Shown one piece after another: positions 8,099 through 16,602 of a DNA stretch of 64,000 bases (positions are counted from its first letter, which is position 1; each line of letters starts with the position of its first letter). The DNA is from Amycolatopsis decaplanina DSM 44594. Its GTDB lineage: Bacteria; Actinomycetota; Actinomycetes; Mycobacteriales; Pseudonocardiaceae. The notes below the pieces were generated by a model that did not search any database, was not told the DNA's origin, and saw only the letters and a program-made list of their open reading frames with translations. The DNA lies in the NCBI RefSeq assembly GCF_000342005.1, contig NZ_AOHO01000074.1:1-64000 (forward strand). The letters are read 5' to 3'. A program made the position numbers and the translations under genes.

Positions 8099-9873
8099 TC
8101 GTGAGCAGTCCGGAACCGTCCACCCGCACGTTCGGCAACGAGGACATCCTGCCGCGGGTCCCCGTCCCCAGCCTGGAGGACACCTGCCGCCGGTTCCTCG
8201 AGTGGTGCTCGCCGCTGCTCACGCCCGGCGAACTCGCGGAGACCGAAGGCGCCGTCGCCGACTTCCTCGCGGAAGGCAGCCCGGCACACGAACTGCAGAG
8301 CGCGCTCGAGGCCTACGACAACCGTGAAGGCGTCCGCAGCTGGCTCGACACCTTCTGGCCGTACCGCTACCTCGGCCGCCGCGACCGGATCGCGCTCAAC
8401 GCGAACTTCTTCTTCCTGTTCTCCGAATCCCCGCTGGGGCAGCTGGAGCGCGCGGCCGAACTGGCGGCGTCGGCGGTGGACTACAAGCTCAAGCTCGACG
8501 AGGAACTGGTGCCGCCGATCGTGCTGCGCGGGCAGCCGCAGTCGATGGTGCAGCACAAGTTCCTGTTCTCGGCGACGCGGATCCCCGGCAAGGTGCAGGA
8601 CACCGCGCGCACGCCGTACCGCGAGGACTGGCCGGGGCCGTCGAGGGCGCGGCACATCGTGGTCTTCCACCGCGACACCCCGTTCCGGATGGACGTCATC
8701 GCGCCGGACGGCCGCCCGTACTCCCCCGAACAGCTGGTCGCGGGGCTGCAGGCGATCGTGAAGTCGGAGAATTTCGCCGAGGACCCGCAGACCGCCGCCG
8801 GGCATTTCACCACCAAGGCCAGGGCCGAGTGGGCGGCGACGCGTGAAGCGTTGTTGGCCGCGGGGAACGCGTCCGCGCTCGACGACATCGAGACGGCGTT
8901 GTTCTGCCTGTGCTTGGAGGACTTCACACCGGCGGACACGCAGGAGGCGTGCGACAAGCTGCTGCACGGCGACAGCGGGAACCGGTGGTTCGACAAGGCC
9001 GTGTCGCTGATCGTGTTCGAGGACGGCACGGCGGGGATCAACGTCGAGCACTGCGAACTGGACGGGACCACGATCCTCGGGTTCACCGACGCGCTGCTGA
9101 GCGGTTCACGGCTGGAGCGGCCGCCCGCCGACGGCGTCCCGGCGTCCGAGGTCATCGAGTTCGTCCTGGGTGACGCGCTGCGCGAGGACGCCCGTGCCGC
9201 TGCGGCGTCTTTCGCCGCGTACGCCGACGCGACCGCTACGAAGACGGTGTCCTTCACCGACTTCGGCGCGAAGCGGGCGAAGGAGCTGGGGATGTCCCCG
9301 GACGCCTTCGCGCAGATGGCGTACCAGCTCGCGCACAAGCGGGCGAAGGGGATCACCGGCGCGACGTACGAGTCGATCGCGACGCGGCAGTACCAGAACG
9401 GGCGCACCGAAGCGATGCGTGTGGTGACGCCCGAGGTGCAGTGGTTCGTCCAGGTGATGGACGACCCGCAGGCCGACCGGCAGACGCGTCAAGCGGCCTT
9501 CCGCGCGGCGGCCGCGAAGCACGTCACGCGGGCGAAGGAATGCCAGGCGGGTGACGCGCCGGAGCAGCACCTGTGGGAGCTGCAGCTGATCCAGAAACGG
9601 CGCGGCGTCGAGGACTCTCCGGCGCTGTACTCGTCTCCGGGCTGGCTGAAGATGCGCAACGACTACCTGAGCACCAGCTCGGCTCCGTCGGTGAACATCC
9701 GGTACTTCGGTTTCGGGTCGACCAGCCCGCAATGCATCGGCGTCGCGTACGTCCTCCTGCCGGACAGCCTCAACATCTACCTGTGCACGCCGAAGCACGT
9801 GGCGCACGAGATGGAACTGTTCGCGACGGAACTCGCCGCGGCCGTCACCGAGTTGCAGGAGCTGCTGGCCTGA
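8095..9873 (+). CDS. choline/carnitine O-acyltransferase family protein
   Basis: A 592-residue member of the choline/carnitine acyltransferase family, normally a eukaryotic-type enzyme moving acyl groups between CoA and a quaternary-amine alcohol. The catalytic His is seen at about residue 319 in NVEHCELDGT, matching the EHxxxD/G motif. Late STS-like and GFGSTSPQ segments fit the carboxylate/choline-binding region. The ATG at 8095 overlaps the methyltransferase TGA; a GTG at 8101 with AAGGA five bases upstream is an alternative. The preceding genes could make the alcohol acceptor. The acceptor is not deducible from sequence. Confidence 0.85.
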   Translation: MIVSSPEPSTRTFGNEDILPRVPVPSLEDTCRRFLEWCSPLLTPGELAETEGAVADFLAEGSPAHELQSALEAYDNREGVRSWLDTFWPYRYLGRRDRIALNANFFFLFSESPLGQLERAAELAASAVDYKLKLDEELVPPIVLRGQPQSMVQHKFLFSATRIPGKVQDTARTPYREDWPGPSRARHIVVFHRDTPFRMDVIAPDGRPYSPEQLVAGLQAIVKSENFAEDPQTAAGHFTTKARAEWAATREALLAAGNASALDDIETALFCLCLEDFTPADTQEACDKLLHGDSGNRWFDKAVSLIVFEDGTAGINVEHCELDGTTILGFTDALLSGSRLERPPADGVPASEVIEFVLGDALREDARAAAASFAAYADATATKTVSFTDFGAKRAKELGMSPDAFAQMAYQLAHKRAKGITGATYESIATRQYQNGRTEAMRVVTPEVQWFVQVMDDPQADRQTRQAAFRAAAAKHVTRAKECQAGDAPEQHLWELQLIQKRRGVEDSPALYSSPGWLKMRNDYLSTSSAPSVNIRYFGFGSTSPQCIGVAYVLLPDSLNIYLCTPKHVAHEMELFATELAAAVTELQELLA

Positions 9874-9899
9874 ATTCGCCGACCCAGTACGGTTCAGTC

Positions 9900-10448
9900 G
9901 TGCTGGGGAAAGCGATCTTGACATCGGCCGGGACGGCGCTGGTGGTGGCGGGGTGCAGTGCGCCTCCGCCGCCACCACCGCCGGCCCCGCCGACGGTGCA
10001 CACGCCCGTGCCGGGCGAAGTCGAACCGGCGGGCTGCCTCGACACCGGGGTCACGGTGAAGTCCGGACCGGTCGAGGCCGCGCTGGGCCATCGCGCGGTC
10101 GTGCTCACCCTCACCAATTGCGGCACGACACCGCGCACGATCACCGGTTACCCCGAAGTCCGCTTGCTGGACAAGGAAAAGCGGCCGATGGCGGTGGAGG
10201 TCGAGCACGGGACGTCGTACATGGCGATCGATCCCGGTGTCAGCCCGCAGACGGTCCGGCCCGGCGGCACGCTGCTGTCGGTCGTCTCGTGGTCGAACAC
10301 CGTCACCGTGGGTTCGCCGGAGGCGGGCGCCTATGTGACGGTCGCGGCCGCGAAGGGCGATCCGGAGCAGCGGATCACGGTCGACACCGACCTCGGGACC
10401 ACGGGCAAGCTGACGTTGACGGCCTGGAACGCCAAGCTCAAGAACTGA
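9900..10448 (+). CDS. DUF4232-type lipoprotein
   Basis: A 182-residue predicted lipoprotein. A short hydrophobic signal ends in the lipobox VVAGC (Cys near residue 19), followed by a proline-rich linker. The DUF4232-like beta domain contains VVLTLTNCGTTPRTITGYP and LLSVVSWSNT. Such domains are common in actinobacterial exported lipoproteins of unknown function. The GTG at 9900 puts the signal peptide at the N-terminus; the frame is open further upstream inside the acyltransferase gene. It lies 26 bases after the acyltransferase, so it may be the last gene of that operon. Its end overlaps the convergent membrane-protein ORF by 11 bases. Confidence 0.75.
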   Translation: MLGKAILTSAGTALVVAGCSAPPPPPPPAPPTVHTPVPGEVEPAGCLDTGVTVKSGPVEAALGHRAVVLTLTNCGTTPRTITGYPEVRLLDKEKRPMAVEVEHGTSYMAIDPGVSPQTVRPGGTLLSVVSWSNTVTVGSPEAGAYVTVAAAKGDPEQRITVDTDLGTTGKLTLTAWNAKLKN

Positions 10449-10770
10449 GGTTCGCGAACAGCAGCTCGAGAAAGTCCGGCGCCGACACGACCACGATGCC
10501 GGCAAGTCCCATCGGCAGCGCGACGAGGGCGACCTGGGCGGCCTGCCGGGGCGAACGAATTCCCCGCCAGGCCACGAACACGATCGCGATCGCCGTCGCG
10601 ACCGACAAGGTTCCGACACCGGAACGGTCAGACCGCCGGACGAGGTCGGCGACCAGCAGGCCCACGACCGCCGCGGTGGCCACGGTGCCGTGACGATCGG
10701 GTCGCCCCACCGCCTGGAACAGCAGTCCGGCGGCGAGGCCACCGGCAACCGCCAGACCACACCACAGCAC
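10438..10770 (-). CDS. small hypothetical membrane protein
   Basis: 110 residues with about four hydrophobic segments separated by short Arg-rich loops (GRPDRHG, RRSDRSG, WRGIRSPRQ), the pattern of a small integral membrane protein with a positive-inside bias. I do not recognise a family. The GTG start at 10770 lacks a clear ribosome-binding site, and the 5' side runs into the repeat-rich intergenic region at 10805-11041. It converges on the lipoprotein gene. Hydrophobic periodicity supports real coding; expression is unproven. Confidence 0.45.
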   Translation of the reverse strand: MLWCGLAVAGGLAAGLLFQAVGRPDRHGTVATAAVVGLLVADLVRRSDRSGVGTLSVATAIAIVFVAWRGIRSPRQAAQVALVALPMGLAGIVVVSAPDFLELLFANLSS

Positions 10771-10804
10771 GAGCGTCGGCAGGTCGATCCGATTACCGAG
10801 ATAT

Positions 10805-10837
10805 CGAGGGGTAGGGCAAAGGTGGCATGTCCTGGTG
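10805..10837 (+). repeat. dispersed repeat B, copy 1
   Basis: Contains CGAGGGGTAGGGCAAAGGTG followed by GCATGTCCTGGTG. A closely related sequence is at 21052-21083 and an inverted copy at 11014-11041. Together with the inverted copy it brackets about 237 bp containing two further palindromes. Confidence 0.7.
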
Positions 10838-10843
10838 ACGAGA

Positions 10844-10889
10844 CTCGTGAATGGCAGGGACGGTTAGAACCGTCCCTGCCACTCACGAG
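10844..10889. repeat. 46-bp palindromic repeat A, copy 1 (variant)
   Basis: The left arm starts CTCGTGAATGGCAGGGACGG and the right arm mirrors it (CCGTCCCTGCCACTCACGAG), around a TTAGAA centre. It differs from the other three copies by having GGCAGGG/CCCTGCC in place of GGTAAGG/CCTTACC; the change occurs in both arms, so pairing is kept. It lies between repeat B and a CCTGAAGT-CGTGAAGGC segment. Confidence 0.85.
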
Positions 10890-10950
10890 CCCACCACGGT
10901 CCGCCGCTTAGGTCACCTGAAGTGCGTGAAGGCTCCCTGCCTCCGCCAAC

Positions 10951-11003
10951 GTCGCGAAAGCCACTTTCGGGACATCCAACGTCGCGAAAGTGGCTTTCGC
11001 GAC
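10951..11003. repeat. tandem pair of 23-bp palindromes (GTCGCGAAAG..CTTTCGCGAC)
   Basis: Two copies with a 30-bp period. The second, 10981-11003, is perfect: GTCGCGAAAG-TGG-CTTTCGCGAC. The first, 10951-10973, has one mismatch (CTTTCGGGAC). Each is preceded by CAAC. The rest of the 267-bp gap between the genes at 10770 and 11038 is made of repeats A and B. Confidence 0.8.
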
Positions 11004-11013
11004 ACACCCCGAC

Positions 11014-11041
11014 ACCACGCCACCCTTGCCTTACCCCTCAA
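11014..11041 (-). repeat. dispersed repeat B, inverted copy 2
   Basis: The reverse complement reads TTGAGGGGTAAGGCAAGGGT then GGCGTGGT, matching copies at 10805 and 21052. It overlaps the last four bases of the membrane-protein gene 11038-11301. Confidence 0.7.
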
Positions 11042-11301
11042 GAGAACGCGAGTACCGCCGCGATCAGCGCGCAGCCCGCTCGAGCCACCGCCCGCCGCCT
11101 GGGCATCCCGGGGACGACCGCGACGATCAGCACGATCCAAAGGGTGAAGCTGTGAGCCAGTGGCCGTAGCGGCTCGCTGTAGTAGGCGTAGGCACCGACC
11201 GCGCCGGAAACCGCACCGGCCGCGATCACCGCTACGTCGGAGAACCCGAAGTAGCCGGACGCGCGTTTTCCCGCATGGTCTTTCCCCACCTCGACCGACA
11301 T
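11038..11301 (-). CDS. small hypothetical membrane protein
   Basis: 87 residues: a polar N-terminus (MSVEVGKDHAGKRASG) followed by hydrophobic segments near residues 22-40, 48-63 and 70-87. There is no recognised domain. The ATG at 11301 has a strong GAGGGGG four bases upstream, which supports real translation. It diverges from the response regulator at 11451 over about 150 bp, so it may share regulation with that two-component system. Confidence 0.6.
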   Translation of the reverse strand: MSVEVGKDHAGKRASGYFGFSDVAVIAAGAVSGAVGAYAYYSEPLRPLAHSFTLWIVLIVAVVPGMPRRRAVARAGCALIAAVLAFS

Positions 11302-11450
11302 GGTTCCCCCTCGCTCGCGAATACGACAGTGAAACAGAGAACCGGGGTTTGTGACGAGACCGCACGGCTCTGCGACGGTTCCGCCGCGGATCCGGGCGAG
11401 TGCGACAGAGCGCCCTTACGATCGGTGAGCCTTTCGATCTTGGGAGAACC

Positions 11451-12140
11451 ATGCCGCGCATCCTGCTCGTCGAGGACGACGTAGCACTGGCCGAAGCGCT
11501 CACACTCGCGCTGAAGGCACTCGGGCACGATGTCGTCGTCGCGCCGACCGGGGAGCGGGCGCTGGAGGCGCTGTTCACCGACCGGCTCGAACTCGACTTC
11601 GTCCTGCTCGACGTCATGTTGCCCGGGATGGACGGCTTCGAGGTGTGCCGCCGGATCCGCGCGCGCAGCCGGTTGCCGCTGGTCCTGCTGACCGCCCGCG
11701 GCGACCCGATCGACATCGTCGCCGGGCTGGAATGCGGCGCCGACGACTACGTGGTCAAACCCGCCGAACCGCGGGTGATCGACGCACGGATCAAGGCGAT
11801 CGGACGGCGTGCCGTCACCGCTCCCGGGCCGTCGGCCGGTCAGTTGCGGGTGGGACGGCTGGAGATCGACGCGGCCGCGATGAGCGTGACCCGCGACGGC
11901 GTCGAACTCGCCCTGACGGCGACCGAGATCCGGCTGCTCGTCGAGTTCGCCGAACATCCCAACCAGGTACTGAGCAGGCAGACGCTGCTGAAACGAGTCT
12001 GGGACTACGGCTACGTCGGCGACTCGCGGATCGTCGACGCGGCGGTCGCGCGGCTGCGGGCGAAGATCGAGGACGATCCGGCGAATCCCGTGGTCCTGAA
12101 GACCGTGCGCGGGCTCGGCTACCGGGTGGTGAGCGAATGA
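11451..12140 (+). CDS. OmpR-family response regulator
   Basis: 229 residues: a receiver domain (EDD at 8-10, phosphoacceptor Asp54 in VLLDVMLPG, conserved Thr in LLTARG, Lys in VVKP) and a C-terminal winged helix ending RIVDAAVARLRAKI...VRGLGYRV. The ATG at 11451 follows GGGAGAACC. The histidine kinase gene starts inside its stop (ATGA), so the pair is one operon. The target genes are unknown; the divergent membrane protein is the nearest candidate. Confidence 0.93.
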   Translation: MPRILLVEDDVALAEALTLALKALGHDVVVAPTGERALEALFTDRLELDFVLLDVMLPGMDGFEVCRRIRARSRLPLVLLTARGDPIDIVAGLECGADDYVVKPAEPRVIDARIKAIGRRAVTAPGPSAGQLRVGRLEIDAAAMSVTRDGVELALTATEIRLLVEFAEHPNQVLSRQTLLKRVWDYGYVGDSRIVDAAVARLRAKIEDDPANPVVLKTVRGLGYRVVSE

Positions 12141-13606
12141 GGTTCGGACTCCGTGCCCGGGTGACCGCGGCGGTCGTGGTGGTGACCACGACGGCGACGG
12201 TCTTGATGGCCTTCAGCGCGGCCAAAATCCAAGAGGACGACGCGCTCGACAGGTTCACCGCCGCGGCGAAGACGTCGTTCGGGGCGATGTTCGGACAGGC
12301 ATGGCCCCATCTCGAACAGTTCATGGCGGGCAACCCGCGGGCCTTGGAGCTGTTCTCCCAGGGGATGGACACGGCGGCGGTGGACTGGATGCTCGTCACG
12401 AGCCATCCCCAGCTGACCAACGACGACTTCAAGGCGCCCGAAGGACCTCCCGAAATCGTCAAGTCCTCGTCGCGAAGCCTCGATTGGACGACGGGCGACA
12501 AGAACGCGAATCCTCCCGACCGGCGAGCCGCGCTGGAAAGCGTGCAGGACGTGGTCCTCCTGCGGACCACCGGCCCGGGAAAGCTGCTGTCGACGATCAC
12601 GACCGATCCGGCGACCGGCCGCAGACTCCTCGTGGTGAGCGCGAACTTCGTCGCGTACTGGGTGGTGCAGTTCTTCGACCTCACCACCTTCGAGCAGGAT
12701 CTGGCCGCACAGCGGTGGAAGCTGGCGTGGATCGCGCTCGGTGTCACCGTCCTCGGCGTGGCGGCCGCCGTCTTCGCGGCGGGCCGGATCCGGCGGCCGG
12801 TGCTGCGAGTGGCCTCCGCCGCCCGCGAACTGGGCGGCGGCGCCTTCGACGTGCGTGTCCCGGTGAAGGGCCGCGACGAACTCGCCGACCTCGCCGCGTC
12901 GTTCAACACGATGGCCGATCGGGTCGGCACGGCGATCGAGGAGCTGCGCGCCAAGGACCGCCAGCAGCAGCGGTTCGTCGCCGACGTCGCCCACGACCTG
13001 CGGACCCCGCTCGCGTCGATGGTCGCCACGGTCGACACCCTCGACAACGCCAGCCCCGAGATCAGGACCCGCGCGACCGAGTTGCTCGGCACGCAGGCCC
13101 GGCGGCTGACACGGCTCGTCGAGGATCTGATGGAGATCTCGCGGTTCGACGCGGGTTCCGCGGACCTGCGCCCCGAACTCGTGGCCCTGCCCGCCCTCGT
13201 CGAGGACGCGATCGAGGTGAGCGTGCCGGAGACGCCCGTCCAGGTGACGAGCACCGGCGACACGACCGTCTCCGCCGACCCGCGCCGTGTCCACACCATC
13301 GTGTGCAACCTGCTGGTCAACGCCGAACGGTATGGCCGGACCCCGATCACCGTGTCCCTGGAAGGCCTTTCCGACTCGGTGACGATCCGGGTCGCCGACT
13401 CCGGGCCGGGGGTGCCCGACGAGTTACGCCCGATCCTGTTCGACCGGTTCGTGCGCGGCGATCACGCGCGCCAGGCGACCGAGGGCAGCGGGCTCGGGTT
13501 GTCGATCGCCCGCGAGAACGCGCTGATCCACGGCGGTGAGATCACCGTGCACAACGACCGCGGCGCCGTCTTCACCGTAAGTCTTCCACGGGAATCACCA
13601 GCGTGA
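12137..13606 (+). CDS. sensor histidine kinase
   Basis: 489 residues. An N-terminal membrane anchor (residues about 8-28), an extracytoplasmic sensor of about 165 residues, a second membrane helix (WIALGVTVLGVAAAVFAAG), then HAMP, HisKA with phosphoacceptor His286 (VADVAHDLRTPLASM), and HATPase with the N box, ADSGPGVP and GSGLGLSIA. The ATG at 12137 overlaps the regulator stop codon. The sensor domain is not recognisable, so the signal is unknown. The 3' end overlaps the convergent membrane-protein gene by 35 bases. Confidence 0.93.
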   Translation: MRFGLRARVTAAVVVVTTTATVLMAFSAAKIQEDDALDRFTAAAKTSFGAMFGQAWPHLEQFMAGNPRALELFSQGMDTAAVDWMLVTSHPQLTNDDFKAPEGPPEIVKSSSRSLDWTTGDKNANPPDRRAALESVQDVVLLRTTGPGKLLSTITTDPATGRRLLVVSANFVAYWVVQFFDLTTFEQDLAAQRWKLAWIALGVTVLGVAAAVFAAGRIRRPVLRVASAARELGGGAFDVRVPVKGRDELADLAASFNTMADRVGTAIEELRAKDRQQQRFVADVAHDLRTPLASMVATVDTLDNASPEIRTRATELLGTQARRLTRLVEDLMEISRFDAGSADLRPELVALPALVEDAIEVSVPETPVQVTSTGDTTVSADPRRVHTIVCNLLVNAERYGRTPITVSLEGLSDSVTIRVADSGPGVPDELRPILFDRFVRGDHARQATEGSGLGLSIARENALIHGGEITVHNDRGAVFTVSLPRESPA

Positions 13607-14645
13607 GCCCGCGTGGCGCGTAGCCGTCGAAGTACGGCATCGGGACGTGGGTGAGGATCAGCAGGAGCGCGGTCAGCACGCCCAGCTGGGACAGCTTCAG
13701 CTCGCGGTGATCGAGCCAGAGCCACACCACGACGACGAAGCCGGTGACCAGCAGGAATCCCCAGCGTGCGTCGTCCCAGCCGCCGAACGCGAGCAGCGCC
13801 GGTGCCCCGATCGCGGCGACGGGCACCGCGGCCGCGAGCGTCGGACGGTGCAGGAAAAGGAAGCCGCCGATCACCACGGCCGCGATCGGCAGCAGATAGA
13901 GCAGGACACCGGTGATCGAGTACAGCCGCCAGCTTTCGGTCTGGGTGCGCCCGAACAGGTTCAGCGCGTCGGCGCGGTAGGCGAAGTCCGCTGTGGACAG
14001 TGAACGCCGGAGACCGTCGACGGCGTCGGGAGCGACGGGCGGCAGCGCGAGAATCCCCAGGCCGAGCACCGCGGCCGGAGCGAGCAGTGCGCACGCGCGC
14101 CGGAACGGAGCCGTCCGCAGCAGGGCGAACCCGAAGATCGGCAGCACGGTGAGCAGCGCGATCTCGTGCACAGTCACCGAAAGCGCCATCGTCGCGCTCG
14201 CGAGCGCCGTCCTGTTCCGGTGCAACGCCCACAGCGCGCCGAACAGCAGGAGATACAGCACCTGGTCGAGGTAGCCGACCTCGTGGAACAGGTAGCCGCC
14301 GGTCGGCAGCAGGAGCCAGGCGACGATCAGCAGCCGCCGGCTTTCGGTGCGGCCGCGGAAGAAGGCGAGCGCCACGGCAGCCAGCACCGCACCGAGGACG
14401 ACGAAACTCGCGACCGCGAAGACCAGGTAGTCGTGCCCGAACGGCTTCAGGAGCGTGCCGACGAGGAAACGCCGGTGGAAACCGTCGGTCAGGGACACGG
14501 CCTGCAGGGTCGCCGCCCACTCCCCCGGCAGCCGGAACCCGGTGTATCCGGCGACGAGGACGGCGATCCCAAACAGCGCCGTGACGCTTCGCCGCGGGGT
14601 CTTCCCGGGGACGGGCACCGGGACCCGTTCGAGCAAGGTGGTCAT
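13572..14645 (-). CDS. polytopic membrane protein of unknown function
   Basis: 357 residues with roughly nine hydrophobic segments. The C-terminus (PMPYFDGYAPRGLTLVIPVEDLR) is soluble. Motifs such as RRFLVGTLLKPFGHDYL in the first loop and WDDARWGFLLVTGF late recall multi-pass membrane glycosyltransferase-like proteins, but I cannot place it in a family. The ATG at 14645 is close to the N-terminal basic stretch (RVPVPVPGKTPRRS). It overlaps the 3' end of the convergent histidine kinase by 35 bases. Confidence 0.7.
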   Translation of the reverse strand: MTTLLERVPVPVPGKTPRRSVTALFGIAVLVAGYTGFRLPGEWAATLQAVSLTDGFHRRFLVGTLLKPFGHDYLVFAVASFVVLGAVLAAVALAFFRGRTESRRLLIVAWLLLPTGGYLFHEVGYLDQVLYLLLFGALWALHRNRTALASATMALSVTVHEIALLTVLPIFGFALLRTAPFRRACALLAPAAVLGLGILALPPVAPDAVDGLRRSLSTADFAYRADALNLFGRTQTESWRLYSITGVLLYLLPIAAVVIGGFLFLHRPTLAAAVPVAAIGAPALLAFGGWDDARWGFLLVTGFVVVVWLWLDHRELKLSQLGVLTALLLILTHVPMPYFDGYAPRGLTLVIPVEDLR

Positions 14646-14711
14646 GGCGCCAAGCTAGAAACGGATCATGCCGCCACCATGACCGCTGATCAACGACTCC
14701 GCACGGGTCTG

Positions 14712-15149
14712 TCACATCGTCGTCGACGTCAGGAAAGCCTGTTCGGAGCCGTCGACCACGAACGCGGCCCGTGCCTTGCCGTTCGCGGGCAGCTCGCAGG
14801 AAAGCCACGCCACCCCGGACGGCACGAGCCCCTTCAAGGGCTCAGGTACCGCCGGAACACCGGCGTGGCATTCGTGGTCGCTCCGCACTTTCCGGGCCGC
14901 GCCCGGTCCGAGCTTCACCAGGGCGGACAGCCGGTAGTCGGTCGGACCGGGTGCCGCGACACGGCCTTCGGCGGCGCCCAGCTTCTCCTCGACCCAGGAC
15001 GCCTCGACGATCTCGCCGACCTCCGGGAAGGTCTCGGCGACCGGCGCCGGATCGGTGCGGACGGCCGCTTCTTCCGGCGGTGCCGGGTCACAGGCCGCGA
15101 TCAGGACGACCGCGGCCGTGATCCCCAACGTCTTCCCCATGGTGCGCAT
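14712..15149 (-). CDS. putative lipoprotein
   Basis: 145 residues from ATG 15149. A basic start (MRTMGK), a hydrophobic core and the lipobox LIAAC with Cys near residue 20 predict an exported lipoprotein. The mature part has two Cys (HECHAGV, LSCEL) that could form a disulfide. There is no recognised domain. It begins 14 bases after the LVIVD-repeat gene and is probably translated from the same mRNA, so the two exported proteins may act together. Confidence 0.7.
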   Translation of the reverse strand: MRTMGKTLGITAAVVLIAACDPAPPEEAAVRTDPAPVAETFPEVGEIVEASWVEEKLGAAEGRVAAPGPTDYRLSALVKLGPGAARKVRSDHECHAGVPAVPEPLKGLVPSGVAWLSCELPANGKARAAFVVDGSEQAFLTSTTM

Positions 15150-15163
15150 GGGGACATCTTGAC

Positions 15164-16516
15164 TCAGGCCGTGAGCTTCAGGATGTCGATTCCGCGAGTG
15201 TTGTCGGCGACATAGACGTAACCCTTGTGCCAGTAGGGCGCCCACGCGCTGGCGTCCGCCGGGCGGAAGTAGGCGATCTGCTTCGGGTCGGTCGGGTCGC
15301 TCACGTCGAGGAAACGCGTGCCCTGCGTGTAGAACGACTGCACGAGGACCTTGCCGCGGACGTCGAAGTAGTGCGCGGAGCAGTCACCCGTCGCCGGGTC
15401 GCTGCCTTCCTGCCCGGCGACGCTCCAGGTGCCGACGGACTTGAGGCGGAACGGCTTCTCCGGAGTCGAACGCCAGCCTTCGCCGTTGTACGAGTTCTGC
15501 AGCGACGAGATCGTCAGCACGCCGTCACCGGCGCAACCGTCGAGGAAGCTCTCTTCGGTGGCGTAGATCAGGTCGCGACCGTGCCAGCGGTTCGAGTCGG
15601 CGCCGTCGGCCGAGCGGTGTCCCGCCGGGTGGAAGCTGTTGTGCATGAACTTCGACGGCGCCGCCGTCTCCTCGATCCCGCCGCCCGCATAGGGCACCGG
15701 ATCGAACGCCGTCGCGCGGCGGACCTTGCCCTGTACCGGATCACGGTGGTAGCCGTTGGTCCAGTAGCCGCGGACGCCACCTCGTCCGGACACCCACGCC
15801 ACGCCCTCGCCGTCGACCTGGACGTCGTGCACGTAGTCGGTCTTGCCGTCGTTGCGCGCGAGTTCGATCGGGTTCGGGAACGTCTTGGGGTTGCGCGGGT
15901 CGCGGATGTCGGTCACCCAGATCGGGCGGCCGCCCCAGTCCGCGGGCTGGTTCGCGGCCTTCGCGGGGCCGCCGGTCCACAGGTACCGGCAGTCGTCGAC
16001 GCAGCTGGTCGTGTGGCCGGCGGGCACCTTGGTGTAGCTCAGGATGGCCGGTTTGTCCGGGTTCTTCAGGTCGATGATGTAGATGCCGGACTCGCCGGTC
16101 TGCGTGGTGCCGCCGTAGGCCCGCGGGTCCCGCGCGAGGAAGACGAGCTTGCGCTTGACGTCGACCTCGGTGTCCTCGGTCTCCCACAGGCCGGGAAGGC
16201 TGACTTCACCGATCAGCTTCGGCGCGGCGGGGTTCTTCGTGAGGTCGTAGACCTTCAGGCCGAACTCGCCGGAAACCGCCATGACGTCACGCTTGCCGTA
16301 CTGCAGGAACCCCATGGCGATGGCGCCTTGCGCGTCGGGCACGTTGCCGACGGCCTTGACGTTCTTCACCGCGCCGGGGGCGCCCGCGACCCGGACCTTC
16401 TCACTGGCGGGCTTGTCCTCCTCACCGCAAGCGGCGGCGGGCAGGCCGGTGGCGATCAGGGTCGCGGTGACCGTGGTGAGCGCCAGGCACGACCGGAGCA
16501 ACCAGTTTCCTCGCAC
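15164..16516 (-). CDS. exported LVIVD-repeat (beta-propeller-like) protein
   Basis: 450 residues. The signal peptide MRGNWLLRSCLALTTVTATLIATGLPAAAC is predicted from the GTG at 16516, which has GGGAGG five bases upstream. The mature protein repeats the LVIVD pattern: FGLKVYDLTKNPAAPKLIG, GIYIIDLKNPDKPAIL, IWVTDIRDPRNPKTF, TRFLDVSDPTDPKQIAYF, GIDILKL. Such repeats form propellers on the cell surface or in secreted proteins; the function is usually unknown. Several paired Cys (CVDDC, DGCAGD, GDC) suggest disulfides. It diverges from the binding lipoprotein at 16603. Confidence 0.82.
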   Translation of the reverse strand: MRGNWLLRSCLALTTVTATLIATGLPAAACGEEDKPASEKVRVAGAPGAVKNVKAVGNVPDAQGAIAMGFLQYGKRDVMAVSGEFGLKVYDLTKNPAAPKLIGEVSLPGLWETEDTEVDVKRKLVFLARDPRAYGGTTQTGESGIYIIDLKNPDKPAILSYTKVPAGHTTSCVDDCRYLWTGGPAKAANQPADWGGRPIWVTDIRDPRNPKTFPNPIELARNDGKTDYVHDVQVDGEGVAWVSGRGGVRGYWTNGYHRDPVQGKVRRATAFDPVPYAGGGIEETAAPSKFMHNSFHPAGHRSADGADSNRWHGRDLIYATEESFLDGCAGDGVLTISSLQNSYNGEGWRSTPEKPFRLKSVGTWSVAGQEGSDPATGDCSAHYFDVRGKVLVQSFYTQGTRFLDVSDPTDPKQIAYFRPADASAWAPYWHKGYVYVADNTRGIDILKLTA

Positions 16517-16602
16517 AGAAACCTCCCAGGCTGGTCTCCTCAGCCTATGATCATCACTTTGCCCGGCACAACCGCCGATGGTCGGCGTGAGACTGCTATG
16601 AC

